DNA of 36,707 nt from a virus. Below are positions 20,273 to 27,723 of this stretch, piece by piece (position 1 is the first letter of the stretch; each line of letters opens with the position of its first letter). The notes under the pieces are model-generated. The model ran no database searches. It was not told the origin of the DNA and worked only from the letters and a program-made list of their open reading frames with translations. Made by a program: the position numbers and the translations under genes. The stretch lies in the IMG/VR virus record IMGVR_UViG_3300020171_000080, positions 1 to 36,707 of that record, one strand, 5' to 3'.

Positions 20273-20452
20273 ATGGTATTACTACAAGACATTTCCTTTA
20301 ATTATTCAGATGATAAATTTGGTTGGGATGACAGAGAACCTGAAGGCACAATGGATGAACCTGGTTGGCTCGGTATGCCTGAATGGGAACAGCTACCCCT
20401 GCCCCCACTTTACATCAAGGTAGAATATGACGACCAAGATAAAACAGACTGA
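20273..20452 (+). CDS. Hypothetical acidic 59-residue protein
   Basis: Begins MVLLQDISFNYSDDKFGWDD and is rich in Asp, Glu, Pro and Trp. TAGGAG lies upstream of the ATG. It overlaps the next gene by 26 bases. Family unknown. Confidence 0.55.
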   Translation: MVLLQDISFNYSDDKFGWDDREPEGTMDEPGWLGMPEWEQLPLPPLYIKVEYDDQDKTD

Positions 20453-20612
20453 CCACGGCACTTGGATTGTGTACGAGGGCAATGGTGGTGATAGTGACAA
20501 TAGCTATTTTGAGTATGATGAGTTTGATACTGTAGTGGAAGCGGCAGAGTACTTGGCAAATTTGGAAGATGTTGCTACATGGTTGGGCAATGATACGGAT
20601 GGGTTGGAATAA
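20427..20612 (+). CDS. Hypothetical acidic 61-residue protein
   Basis: Begins MTTKIKQTDHGTWIVYEGNG and is rich in Asp and Glu, with an amphipathic helix near the end (VVEAAEYLANLED). AAGG precedes the ATG. Family unknown. Confidence 0.6.
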   Translation: MTTKIKQTDHGTWIVYEGNGGDSDNSYFEYDEFDTVVEAAEYLANLEDVATWLGNDTDGLE

Positions 20613-20617
20613 TTAAA

Positions 20618-20917
20618 TTGCTATACAAAATTAAATTTGCATTTTGGCATTGGAAACGCAAACGAAAAGTGCATTTTTGGGCAGAAACTGAGAATGCAAA
20701 TTTTGAGTGTTGGAAAGTGGAATCACAACCATATAAAGATTGTATTTTTAGTGCGGGATTGATAAATGATGATACCGAAAAGATTTACCTAAGTCTTGTT
20801 CGTTATCCAGATAAAGATGAGTGGTCATTATATTTGAGACGGGATGAAGCGTTAGCAATCGCGCATGTTCTATTAGGTGCATTATGGTCGGATGAAATGC
20901 AAACAAGGCAAAAATGA
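20618..20917 (+). CDS. Hypothetical 99-residue protein, TTG start
   Basis: A basic, Trp-rich head (LYKIKFAFWHWKRKRKVHFW) followed by beta strands and a helix (RRDEALAIAHVLLGALW). The TTG at 20618 is the best start. Its stop overlaps the next ATG (ATGA). Family unknown. Confidence 0.6.
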   Translation: MLYKIKFAFWHWKRKRKVHFWAETENANFECWKVESQPYKDCIFSAGLINDDTEKIYLSLVRYPDKDEWSLYLRRDEALAIAHVLLGALWSDEMQTRQK

Positions 20918-21141
20918 TACAGGTAATTATTGAAGATATTCCGCATGGGAAGGAAACAGAGGCGGAAATTTGGGGGGTATTGAAGATAACACGAGAAAGT
21001 AATGGCAGACCCGATTGGAATGATTATACTTATAGTATTGACGATGATCCCAATAAATCGGGTAAAATCAGCAATCAATTCAAAGCGAATAGTATTTGGA
21101 AGCTGATTTGGAAAATATTAGATGCGGAATTTGGGGAATAG
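20914..21141 (+). CDS. Hypothetical 75-residue protein
   Basis: Begins MIQVIIEDIPHGKETEAEIW and ends NSIWKLIWKILDAEFGE. It starts in an ATGA overlap. The alternating strand pattern and Trp-rich helix suggest a small alpha/beta fold. Family unknown. Confidence 0.65.
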   Translation: MIQVIIEDIPHGKETEAEIWGVLKITRESNGRPDWNDYTYSIDDDPNKSGKISNQFKANSIWKLIWKILDAEFGE

Positions 21142-21142
21142 A

Positions 21143-21226
21143 GTGGGGGGTAAGATATGTGTTCATTGCGGGGTATATAAATTAGTAACAGAATTTCAAA
21201 TTAATTCTAATGGAGACAACAAATGA
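21143..21226 (+). pseudogene. Stub of an HNH-type N-terminal zinc finger
   Basis: A GTG-started frame of 27 codons reads KICVHCGVYKLVTEF followed by QINSNGDNK and TGA, which overlaps the lysozyme ATG (ATGA). The CxxCGxxKxxxxF..N..GDN pattern is the same as the N-termini of the HNH proteins elsewhere in the window, but no nuclease core follows. It is probably the remains of an inserted HNH gene. Confidence 0.55.
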
Positions 21227-21891
21227 AAGGATATTTTTGGCATCTACATCAAGACTTTATTCCGTCAAAATATGATTTTGCATACTTCAAGATTTCGGAT
21301 GGTAAGAATTATAATGCACCATTTAAAGATGCGTGGGATAAAGCGGGTGCAATCAGTAAAGGTATCTATCAAAGACCAATTATAACTGCGGATGTTTCAC
21401 TTGCAGACAATGTAAGTTTCATGGTTCAGCATGTAAGTAACTATGCGGGCGGGCAATCAGCCCTGGCTACCTTGCCCATAATTTTCAATGCAGAATATAA
21501 TATGAGTTTGATAGAAATTCAGTCTTATATAAGTTATCTTTGGAAAGAATTATTGAATCCGACCTATCCTAAACCAATGATGTATATAACAGCTAAACGA
21601 TGGGCAGAAATTCAAAAGGGGGACGATGCTGTAAATATTAGTTATAATATTTCAAAGGCTGCCAATATTTGTCTGAGTGATTGGACTATTTCTATTCCAG
21701 GTAAGGTTATACCCGCTATTACTATTACCGGTTGGGAATATGGTATGGGGTTATTACAGTATAGTTCTACTGGAAGTTTTACTGTAGTTCCAAGAGAAGT
21801 TACTCCTCCAGTTGATGGGGGTAATGATATACCAGTTGAGGGTGGATTTATCCATATGAAATGCCCTAAATGTGGGCAGGTAATATTCTAA
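21223..21891 (+). CDS. GH25-like lysozyme (probable endolysin) with zinc-ribbon tail
   Basis: A 222-residue protein. The first 190 residues follow the GH25 muramidase plan: FAYFKISDGKNYNAPF, GAISKGIYQ, LPIIFNAEYN (with E91 as the likely catalytic acid), PMMYITAKRW and a late LLQYSSTG. In most GH25 enzymes the acidic motif is DxE; here it is NAE, so activity may be changed. The C-terminus ends in MKCPKCGQVIF, a single zinc knuckle. GGAG precedes the ATG. It would cleave peptidoglycan for host lysis or during entry. Confidence 0.7.
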   Translation: MKGYFWHLHQDFIPSKYDFAYFKISDGKNYNAPFKDAWDKAGAISKGIYQRPIITADVSLADNVSFMVQHVSNYAGGQSALATLPIIFNAEYNMSLIEIQSYISYLWKELLNPTYPKPMMYITAKRWAEIQKGDDAVNISYNISKAANICLSDWTISIPGKVIPAITITGWEYGMGLLQYSSTGSFTVVPREVTPPVDGGNDIPVEGGFIHMKCPKCGQVIF

Positions 21892-21901
21892 AGGAGTTAT
21901 T

Positions 21902-22099
21902 ATGCACGAACACATCGAACCAAAAGATTGTGAGCACGAGTTGCAATACTGCAAGAAATGTGATGTGGTATATTGTGAGAAGTGTAAGAAGGAATGGAAG
22001 GCAGAAACAGTTTATATTTATAGTGGGATTACAAGTATGGATATAATCACAACACCAAATCCCAATAAATATTGGTATCCCCAGTCTACGGCGGGATAA
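21902..22099 (+). CDS. Cys-rich 65-residue protein
   Basis: Begins MHEHIEPKDCEHELQYCKKCD and continues VVYCEKCKKEW, giving two CxxC pairs plus His residues. AAAGGAG precedes the ATG. The metal-site pattern mirrors the lysozyme tail. Function unknown. Confidence 0.65.
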   Translation: MHEHIEPKDCEHELQYCKKCDVVYCEKCKKEWKAETVYIYSGITSMDIITTPNPNKYWYPQSTAG

Positions 22100-22105
22100 T
22101 ACTTA

Positions 22106-22118
22106 AGTAACGGTTACT
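22106..22118. repeat. Dispersed palindrome AGTAACNGTTACT, copy 7 (perfect, intergenic)
   Basis: Perfect copy with centre G, here extended to TAAGTAAC-G-GTTACTTA (8+1+8). It lies about 110 bases upstream of the promoter at 22229. Confidence 0.9.
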
Positions 22119-22157
22119 TAGTGTAGTCTTGTAGACTATATGTCTTCACCCTTAAGC

Positions 22158-22187
22158 GAGGGACTGAAATTGAACTCCCAGTCCCTC
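22158..22187 (+). terminator. Probable terminator hairpin
   Basis: GAGGGACTG (22158-22166) pairs with CAGTCCCTC (22179-22187) across 12 bases, followed by AAATTTTAG. The T-run is short, so termination may be partial. It separates the lysozyme cluster from the HNH-terminase transcript. Confidence 0.6.
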
Positions 22188-22228
22188 AAATTTTAGCATT
22201 TATTTATTATGATTTTTATAATAAGTAT

Positions 22229-22257
22229 TTGACAAAATAGCGATTGTGTGGTATAAT
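22229..22257 (+). promoter_or_regulatory. Promoter of HNH-terminase-portal operon
   Basis: TTGACA (22229-22234), 17 bases ending TGTGTGG, TATAAT (22252-22257), then TAA. It is almost the same as the promoter at 36106. Confidence 0.9.
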
Positions 22258-22268
22258 TAACGGTTGAG

Positions 22269-22808
22269 ATGGGTATAAAAACTTGTTATCGTTGCAAGAA
22301 AGTAAAATCATTATCTGAATTTCATAAACAAACAACTGCAAGTGATGGATTATACTCTTGGTGTAAGGAATGTAGGCGAGAGTATGATAAACAACCAGAA
22401 AGAGTTGCGTGTAGAAAAGCAAATGAGAAAACCCCACAATGTATTGCGTATAGAAGAGCACAAAGCAAACGCCCAGATAAGATAGAATGGTTACGAGAAT
22501 ACAATAGGTCTGAACGTGGATTAGCTTATCACCGCGCATGGGAGAAGACCCTCAAAGGAAAAGCCAAAATTGCTCGTAAGAATAGTAAACGTAGAGATTG
22601 GACAGAGAATACAGTTTGTGATTTGACCGCGCAAGAGTGGGAAGAGATTAAGGTAAGGCAGAATTATAAGTGTGCGATTTGTGGAGAAGTTAAACCGCTA
22701 CATCGCGACCATGTATTTCCATTAAGTTTAGGTGGAAATCTTACTAAAGCGAATGTTCAAGGTTTATGTATATCTTGTAATGGTCGTAAGGGCAATAAAA
22801 TAATCTAA
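22269..22808 (+). CDS. HNH endonuclease beside terminase
   Basis: A 179-residue protein: zinc finger C6-x2-C9 and C32-x2-C35 (TCYRC, WCKEC), basic Arg/Lys-rich middle, and core CAICGEVKPLHRDHVFPLS with GLCISCNGRKGN. It is a paralogue of the HNH protein ending at 6638. The ATG is 11 bases after the -10 with no clear ribosome site. In HK97-like phages an HNH protein next to terminase helps DNA packaging; here the gene's close similarity to an early-region homing-type HNH makes both packaging and homing roles possible. Confidence 0.85.
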   Translation: MGIKTCYRCKKVKSLSEFHKQTTASDGLYSWCKECRREYDKQPERVACRKANEKTPQCIAYRRAQSKRPDKIEWLREYNRSERGLAYHRAWEKTLKGKAKIARKNSKRRDWTENTVCDLTAQEWEEIKVRQNYKCAICGEVKPLHRDHVFPLSLGGNLTKANVQGLCISCNGRKGNKII

Positions 22809-22809
22809 A

Positions 22810-24375
22810 ATGGCGGTTTTTTCCAAACCCTTTTTGAACTGGCTTGACGAAGATGGATTCTTTGTTGCACAATACTGGGACATAGCAGAGAATCTTATGA
22901 AGGAAGACGGAAAGATGGGACTATTTCCGTGGCAACGCCAGATTTGTGAGTATACACTTACACAACATGAGGATGGTTCATTCCCTTATCTTACTGTAGT
23001 TTTAAGCGATCCGAAGAAAACTGGAAAATCCGCATGGGCAGCAGCGGTGGGTGCGTGGTTTGCAGAGTGTGCGCCGCCTCATACAGAAGTTTATGTATGT
23101 GCTAACTCACAAGAACAATCTGAACGGCGTATTTATGGTGATTTGTGCTATCATTTTGAGAAACGGGGTGGATGGAAAGTTACTAAGGGTGAAATTCTAA
23201 ATCCTGAAACGGGTACAGTTATCCGCACTATTACAAAGAGTTATACATCTGCGGCAGGTAGTCGTCATGCACTCACATTGTGGGATGAATTACATGGTGC
23301 AACCAGTGAAGATGATTGGCGTAGATGGGATGAGATGACCCCAATTCCTACTGTTCCTCATTCCCTTAGAATTGTAGCCTCTTATGCTGGATTCTTTGAT
23401 GAGTCTAAACTTTTGTACGACTTATATCTGAATGGGGTAGATAAAGATGAGGATTTAGGGGGTAAAGGTGAGAAGATTAAAGAATTAGATGGTCTTGCTT
23501 GTTACAAAAATGGAAATCTGTTTGTACATTGGGGGCATGGATTCTTATTTGGTGATCCATCTATGCCGTGGCAAACCGCTAAATATTATGATGATGCTAT
23601 GGGGACGGAGCGAGAAACTGCCTTTCTTCGTTTACATGAAAATAGATGGGTAACTTCTAATGAAATATTCATTCCAATAGAATGGTGGGATAGAGCGGCG
23701 AGTAAGTTTGAGCAATCTGCCGAAATTTGGAATGACCATCCATACAGATACTCACCAGTTTATCTTAGTGTTGATACTGGAATGAAACATGATTGTACAG
23801 GAGTTGTTGGGGTTTCTCCTGATGAAAAGTTAGGCAAAGTAATTCAAGTGTTCCATAAGAAGTGGACACCTATAGAGGGCGAAATCCTAAATCTACAGTT
23901 GGTCGAAGATTATATTGTAGATAAATGTAAACGATTTAATGTAGTTGAAATTTCCTGCGATCCATCTCAAATGTTACAGATTATGAATAGATTACGTAGT
24001 TTAGGATATACTGTATTTGAGTTTACCCAAGCTGGAAGTGCAATGGTAAGGGCATCTCAGAATTTGTATGACCTTTTGCACAATCAAAATTTATGGGCAT
24101 ATCCGTCTGATGATATGAAAGAGCATTTGCAGAATGTGGTAGCGCAAGCGACATCCGCAGGTTATCGTATTGTAAAAGATAAAACCAATCGGCGACTTGC
24201 AACTAAAAAGATTGATTTGGCGGTTGCGTTGGCGATGGCTTGTTCACGTGCGGTTGAAAATATGGGTGTGGAGCGAATAGACCCCATTGTAATTGAGGCA
24301 TGTTTGTCAAGATACTCTGACAATCGTCCGCCCAAAGAGCCCTCATATATTCCATTCGAGTTAAGAGATAATTAA
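22810..24375 (+). CDS. terL: Terminase large subunit
   Basis: A 521-residue packaging motor. ATPase: WQRQI, Walker A SDPKKTGKS (66-74), and Walker B LTLWDE with D159-E160. Nuclease: YLSVDTGMKHD (D322, D328), ISCDP (D384) and KKIDLAVALAMA (D469). It cuts phage concatemers and drives DNA into the prohead through the portal. It begins directly after the HNH stop with a weak ribosome site (translation probably reinitiates). No small terminase gene is recognisable next to it. Confidence 0.92.
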   Translation: MAVFSKPFLNWLDEDGFFVAQYWDIAENLMKEDGKMGLFPWQRQICEYTLTQHEDGSFPYLTVVLSDPKKTGKSAWAAAVGAWFAECAPPHTEVYVCANSQEQSERRIYGDLCYHFEKRGGWKVTKGEILNPETGTVIRTITKSYTSAAGSRHALTLWDELHGATSEDDWRRWDEMTPIPTVPHSLRIVASYAGFFDESKLLYDLYLNGVDKDEDLGGKGEKIKELDGLACYKNGNLFVHWGHGFLFGDPSMPWQTAKYYDDAMGTERETAFLRLHENRWVTSNEIFIPIEWWDRAASKFEQSAEIWNDHPYRYSPVYLSVDTGMKHDCTGVVGVSPDEKLGKVIQVFHKKWTPIEGEILNLQLVEDYIVDKCKRFNVVEISCDPSQMLQIMNRLRSLGYTVFEFTQAGSAMVRASQNLYDLLHNQNLWAYPSDDMKEHLQNVVAQATSAGYRIVKDKTNRRLATKKIDLAVALAMACSRAVENMGVERIDPIVIEACLSRYSDNRPPKEPSYIPFELRDN

Positions 24376-24387
24376 TTAGGAGCGACT

Positions 24388-26295
24388 ATGCCTGAAATGA
24401 TTGACCGAGAACTTTATCATGTGCGGCAAAACATTGCATTAGCAGAGAAGTTTAGCAATGATTGGCATGTAAATATTAATAAACGGCGCAGGTTGTACAA
24501 CTTTAAACACTACGATGATATAGGTGAAGCTAAAACTTCTGAATCCCGTTATGCTGACCCCACCTACACAAATACTGTGGATTTGGCTGTTGGTATACTT
24601 TTGGCTAATGAAATGGTATGGCACTCTCAAGGTTTTAAACCATCTGAGGAAGAAGAGAGACGCTCAAGTAGATTAGAGAAATTTATTGCAGGTGCTATTG
24701 ATATAAATTCAGATAGACAAGAATACAATTTAGTGTACGAAACTATTCTACACTTTGTGCGGGATGGTGGTGGAGTTATCTTGGGTGTTTGGGATGAACA
24801 ATTGCATGAAGATTTTGTTCCCACTATGCGCACAGATACAGAAGTAGAAGGCAGTTTCTCTGGTAAACTGTTTGCAGGGCTTCCCCTACGCATAGAAGCC
24901 ATTGATCCCCTGAAAATCAATATGTATCCTGGTGGTTCTCGGCGTTGGCAATGTGTATTTTGTAAAGAAACTATGAGTGCCTATGATGTTGAACATACAT
25001 ATGGCATAGAGTTGGAAGATTATAAAGATAAGACTGAATTAGAGAAGCTTGAAATCAAGGGAGCTTTTATTGATTATTGGGAATATGCTTGGAAGGTGGA
25101 AGTACCTTCAACGGAAGAATTAGTAGCACTTACCCCCGAAACAATGCCTGAAAAGTTAGGCAAGAAATTAATTGTTCAACATGCCATGTTGTTTGAAGAT
25201 AAGTTTATCCTGCGGTTGGAAGAGGCAGATGGGTACAAGGAAATTCCATATACAATTTCCTTCTATAAACCTACGGACAGAGAGAATAGTGATTGTTGGC
25301 ATAGCATTATTACCTCTCTGGAAGAACCAGTACGAGAGATGGAAGATGTTGTTAATATGCGTAAGCGTAATCTTCTCATCTATAGTTCCCTGCCGTTTCT
25401 TGCACGCACAAAGGGGGGGCGACCTATTGTATTGGATAAATCTCTTGGTAAAGCTATTCCCCTTGCAGAGGGCGAGGATTTGGGTTTCCCAGAATGGCGT
25501 GGCTCTCCCCCTGATTTTGATAGACAGATAGAATTATTTCGTGCCCGAATCCAACAGTCTGGATTCAGTGACATTATGTTTGGTTCGGGTGGGGATTCAT
25601 CTGGGTATGGTATGTCTCAACTTGGCGACCAGAATAGGTTACGCCTTGAAACACCTCTAATCCATCTTGAAGCACTATGGACATGGTCTGCACGTAAATG
25701 GATGGATTTAGTACAGGAGTTTGCACCGGATGGATTTTTCCATATATATGGACAAATGCGAGGTAAAGATTTTGCAGAGTTGGTTAGTGCAGAAGACCTT
25801 ACTGGACTATATATACGCTGTGAGATAAAACCGGACTTCCCGAATGAGAAGGTACGGAATGTGGCTATGGCAGTACAAGTTGCGGGCATATTATCTGAAC
25901 AAACCATTATGGAAGACTATCTTGGAATTGGACAACCCGATGAAGAGCATGAGAAGAAGTTGGCGGAGATTGCCGAGAAACATCCAATGATGATACAAGA
26001 AGGTATCATGGAGAAGTTGAAGGAGGCTGCGGACGGTGGCAATGATGTAGCCGCAATTGCGTTGGAATTACTTAAGCAACAGATTACCAAAGGACAAGGG
26101 CAGAATCCTGAAGGGCGTCCTCAAGAACCGAGCAACTTACCTCAACTTACTGGAACTCAAACTCCGACAGGCGGGGTAACTCCGACTAACAATCCAGCAA
26201 ATCCACAGAATGTACTCAAAGGAATGGTTGGTATGGCTAATGCTACACCCAATATGGCTGGAAATATTGGCGGGCAAGGGCAAGGACAACCATGA
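24388..26295 (+). CDS. Portal protein
   Basis: A 635-residue protein directly after terminase with AGGAG before the ATG. It has the long N-terminal helix-rich wing (KRRRLYNFKHYDD), a beta-rich middle, and the stem/crown pattern with PVREMEDVVNMRKRNLLI and later LGIGQPDEEHEKKLAEIAEKHP. The C-terminus is Gly/Pro/Gln-rich and disordered. It forms the ring through which DNA is packaged. The length is in the range of large portals. Its stop overlaps the next ATG. Confidence 0.8.
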   Translation: MPEMIDRELYHVRQNIALAEKFSNDWHVNINKRRRLYNFKHYDDIGEAKTSESRYADPTYTNTVDLAVGILLANEMVWHSQGFKPSEEEERRSSRLEKFIAGAIDINSDRQEYNLVYETILHFVRDGGGVILGVWDEQLHEDFVPTMRTDTEVEGSFSGKLFAGLPLRIEAIDPLKINMYPGGSRRWQCVFCKETMSAYDVEHTYGIELEDYKDKTELEKLEIKGAFIDYWEYAWKVEVPSTEELVALTPETMPEKLGKKLIVQHAMLFEDKFILRLEEADGYKEIPYTISFYKPTDRENSDCWHSIITSLEEPVREMEDVVNMRKRNLLIYSSLPFLARTKGGRPIVLDKSLGKAIPLAEGEDLGFPEWRGSPPDFDRQIELFRARIQQSGFSDIMFGSGGDSSGYGMSQLGDQNRLRLETPLIHLEALWTWSARKWMDLVQEFAPDGFFHIYGQMRGKDFAELVSAEDLTGLYIRCEIKPDFPNEKVRNVAMAVQVAGILSEQTIMEDYLGIGQPDEEHEKKLAEIAEKHPMMIQEGIMEKLKEAADGGNDVAAIALELLKQQITKGQGQNPEGRPQEPSNLPQLTGTQTPTGGVTPTNNPANPQNVLKGMVGMANATPNMAGNIGGQGQGQP

Positions 26296-26507
26296 AGAAT
26301 CCAATGAGTACTAGCAGGCGGGCAATAAATACGGCGTTTGGTAGTTGGCATAAAACGCTTGGATTAAATACTGATAGTGATTTGGATTTATATAAATCAT
26401 TGTCTCAAGATGATTTCAGACGCATTTCCGATAAGTATGGTATAGATAATACTGCCAACTATATCAAGGAAATGGAAAGTCGGATGTTGAAACAAGGGAG
26501 TAAATAA
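26292..26507 (+). CDS. Hypothetical 71-residue protein
   Basis: A basic, helical protein (MKNPMSTSRRAINTAFGSWHKT) that starts in an ATGA overlap with the portal. It may be a small head or DNA-binding protein. Family unknown. Confidence 0.6.
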   Translation: MKNPMSTSRRAINTAFGSWHKTLGLNTDSDLDLYKSLSQDDFRRISDKYGIDNTANYIKEMESRMLKQGSK

Positions 26508-26508
26508 T

Positions 26509-27474
26509 ATGTCATGGACATTTGGTGAGCAACCCGCAAAATTAGCTACACAACGAATTAAACCAATAAAACCCGATTACAAAAATCCTGTGTGGACTGT
26601 TCCCACACCCATTACTACTCCCCCAAGAATTACTGATTATGCAAATGTTACAGTGCGTACACCACTTGGAAATGTCGCACCGATAGATTTGAGGAATGTT
26701 GGAATTCCAATGGGAGCAATAACTACTCCAAAAGTAACTGCATCTGGTGGTGGGGGCGGCGGGGTTGGTTGGGGTTATCTTGTCAACGGTACTTGGGGTA
26801 AACTACCAGCGGGTACTTGGAAACCTGCCGGAGATGAAGTAGTTCCCACAGTTCCTACATGGTCTTCATCTTATTCAGTTCCTAATGCACCTTCGTGGTG
26901 GAAGGGAATGACCTATAGCGGGGAAGATGCAAATTCCAAATATGCAATGATGTTGAACGCACTTATTCCATCCTTATCACCCGAAGACCAGCGCACAATG
27001 GCAACCTATCTATATCAGACTTTCAATGCAATCATGCCAGATGCGTTTTCTGCATACAATCCAGAAGTGGCTAATTATGGGGCTATTCCTAAAATTAATA
27101 CAGAGTTACAGGCACAATATACGTCTAAGAAGCGTGCCACAGATGCATTGTCTGCATTGGATTCTATGGTAACAGGTGCGGGCAAACCCGTTACAAGTTT
27201 TGGAGAAGGATATACATATTTACGAAGTCTGTTGGGTACAATGGGTAGTTTTGGTGGGGAGAGTGCGATTAACAAACAAACACGGGAACAGGTGGTACAA
27301 CAGTTAGGGGCAGTTAGTCCTCTACTGGCGCAAGCTAAAGGTACGCTTGCTCCTTATGCTTCGATTGCACAGGCATTGACTACGCCCTTCTTCTCATCGG
27401 GTAGTGTGATGCCAATTTCAAAAGATGCCAAAGGTAATTATATCTTTGGTGACGTAAATAAACGATTATATTAG
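26509..27474 (+). CDS. Probable structural protein, 321 residues
   Basis: A Pro/Thr-rich N-terminus, then a six-Gly linker (SGGGGGGVGWGYL), then a helical domain (DANSKYAMMLNALIPSLSPEDQRT and so on). GGGAG precedes the ATG. The position between portal and scaffold and the low-complexity linker suit a minor virion or ejected protein. A motif NVTVRTPLG resembles a half site of the dispersed palindrome but is not a match. Confidence 0.55.
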   Translation: MSWTFGEQPAKLATQRIKPIKPDYKNPVWTVPTPITTPPRITDYANVTVRTPLGNVAPIDLRNVGIPMGAITTPKVTASGGGGGGVGWGYLVNGTWGKLPAGTWKPAGDEVVPTVPTWSSSYSVPNAPSWWKGMTYSGEDANSKYAMMLNALIPSLSPEDQRTMATYLYQTFNAIMPDAFSAYNPEVANYGAIPKINTELQAQYTSKKRATDALSALDSMVTGAGKPVTSFGEGYTYLRSLLGTMGSFGGESAINKQTREQVVQQLGAVSPLLAQAKGTLAPYASIAQALTTPFFSSGSVMPISKDAKGNYIFGDVNKRLY

Positions 27475-27482
27475 GAGGCAAC

Positions 27483-27722
27483 GTGGTAGTGTATAAATTT
27501 GTAGAGTACAATGATAGAACTGATAAGATGAAGGCACTGATTGACAAAGAATTACACAAAGACGGAGAATGGAAAATCGCCTTTGTAACTTCCCGTAATA
27601 TTAATACATTGGTTATCTTTGAGCAGATTAGTGATAGTAATCCCAAACCAAATCTTATAAGGGAAGTAACGGTTACTTCGGAAAAACCTATCAAGAAAGC
27701 ACCTATTACTGTAGCAGAATAA
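27483..27722 (+). CDS. Hypothetical 79-residue protein, GTG start
   Basis: GTG at 27483 follows AGGAGG. The protein begins MVVYKFVEYNDRTDKMKALI and ends with REVTVTSEKPIKKAP, which contains the dispersed palindrome at 27665. The sequence around this peptide resembles TEVTVTSKKPTGYP in the giant protein. Family unknown. Confidence 0.65.
   Translation: MVVYKFVEYNDRTDKMKALIDKELHKDGEWKIAFVTSRNINTLVIFEQISDSNPKPNLIREVTVTSEKPIKKAPITVAE
27665..27677. repeat. Dispersed palindrome AGTAACNGTTACT, copy 8 (perfect)
   Basis: Perfect copy with centre G; extended to GAAGTAACGGTTACTTC (17 bases). It reads Val-Thr-Val-Thr. Confidence 0.9.
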
Positions 27723-27723
27723 G

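Noticed and set aside
26725-26740. AGTAACTGCATCT, a possible further palindrome copy
   Set aside because: Only the left half is intact; two of six bases of the right half differ and no extended symmetry is present.
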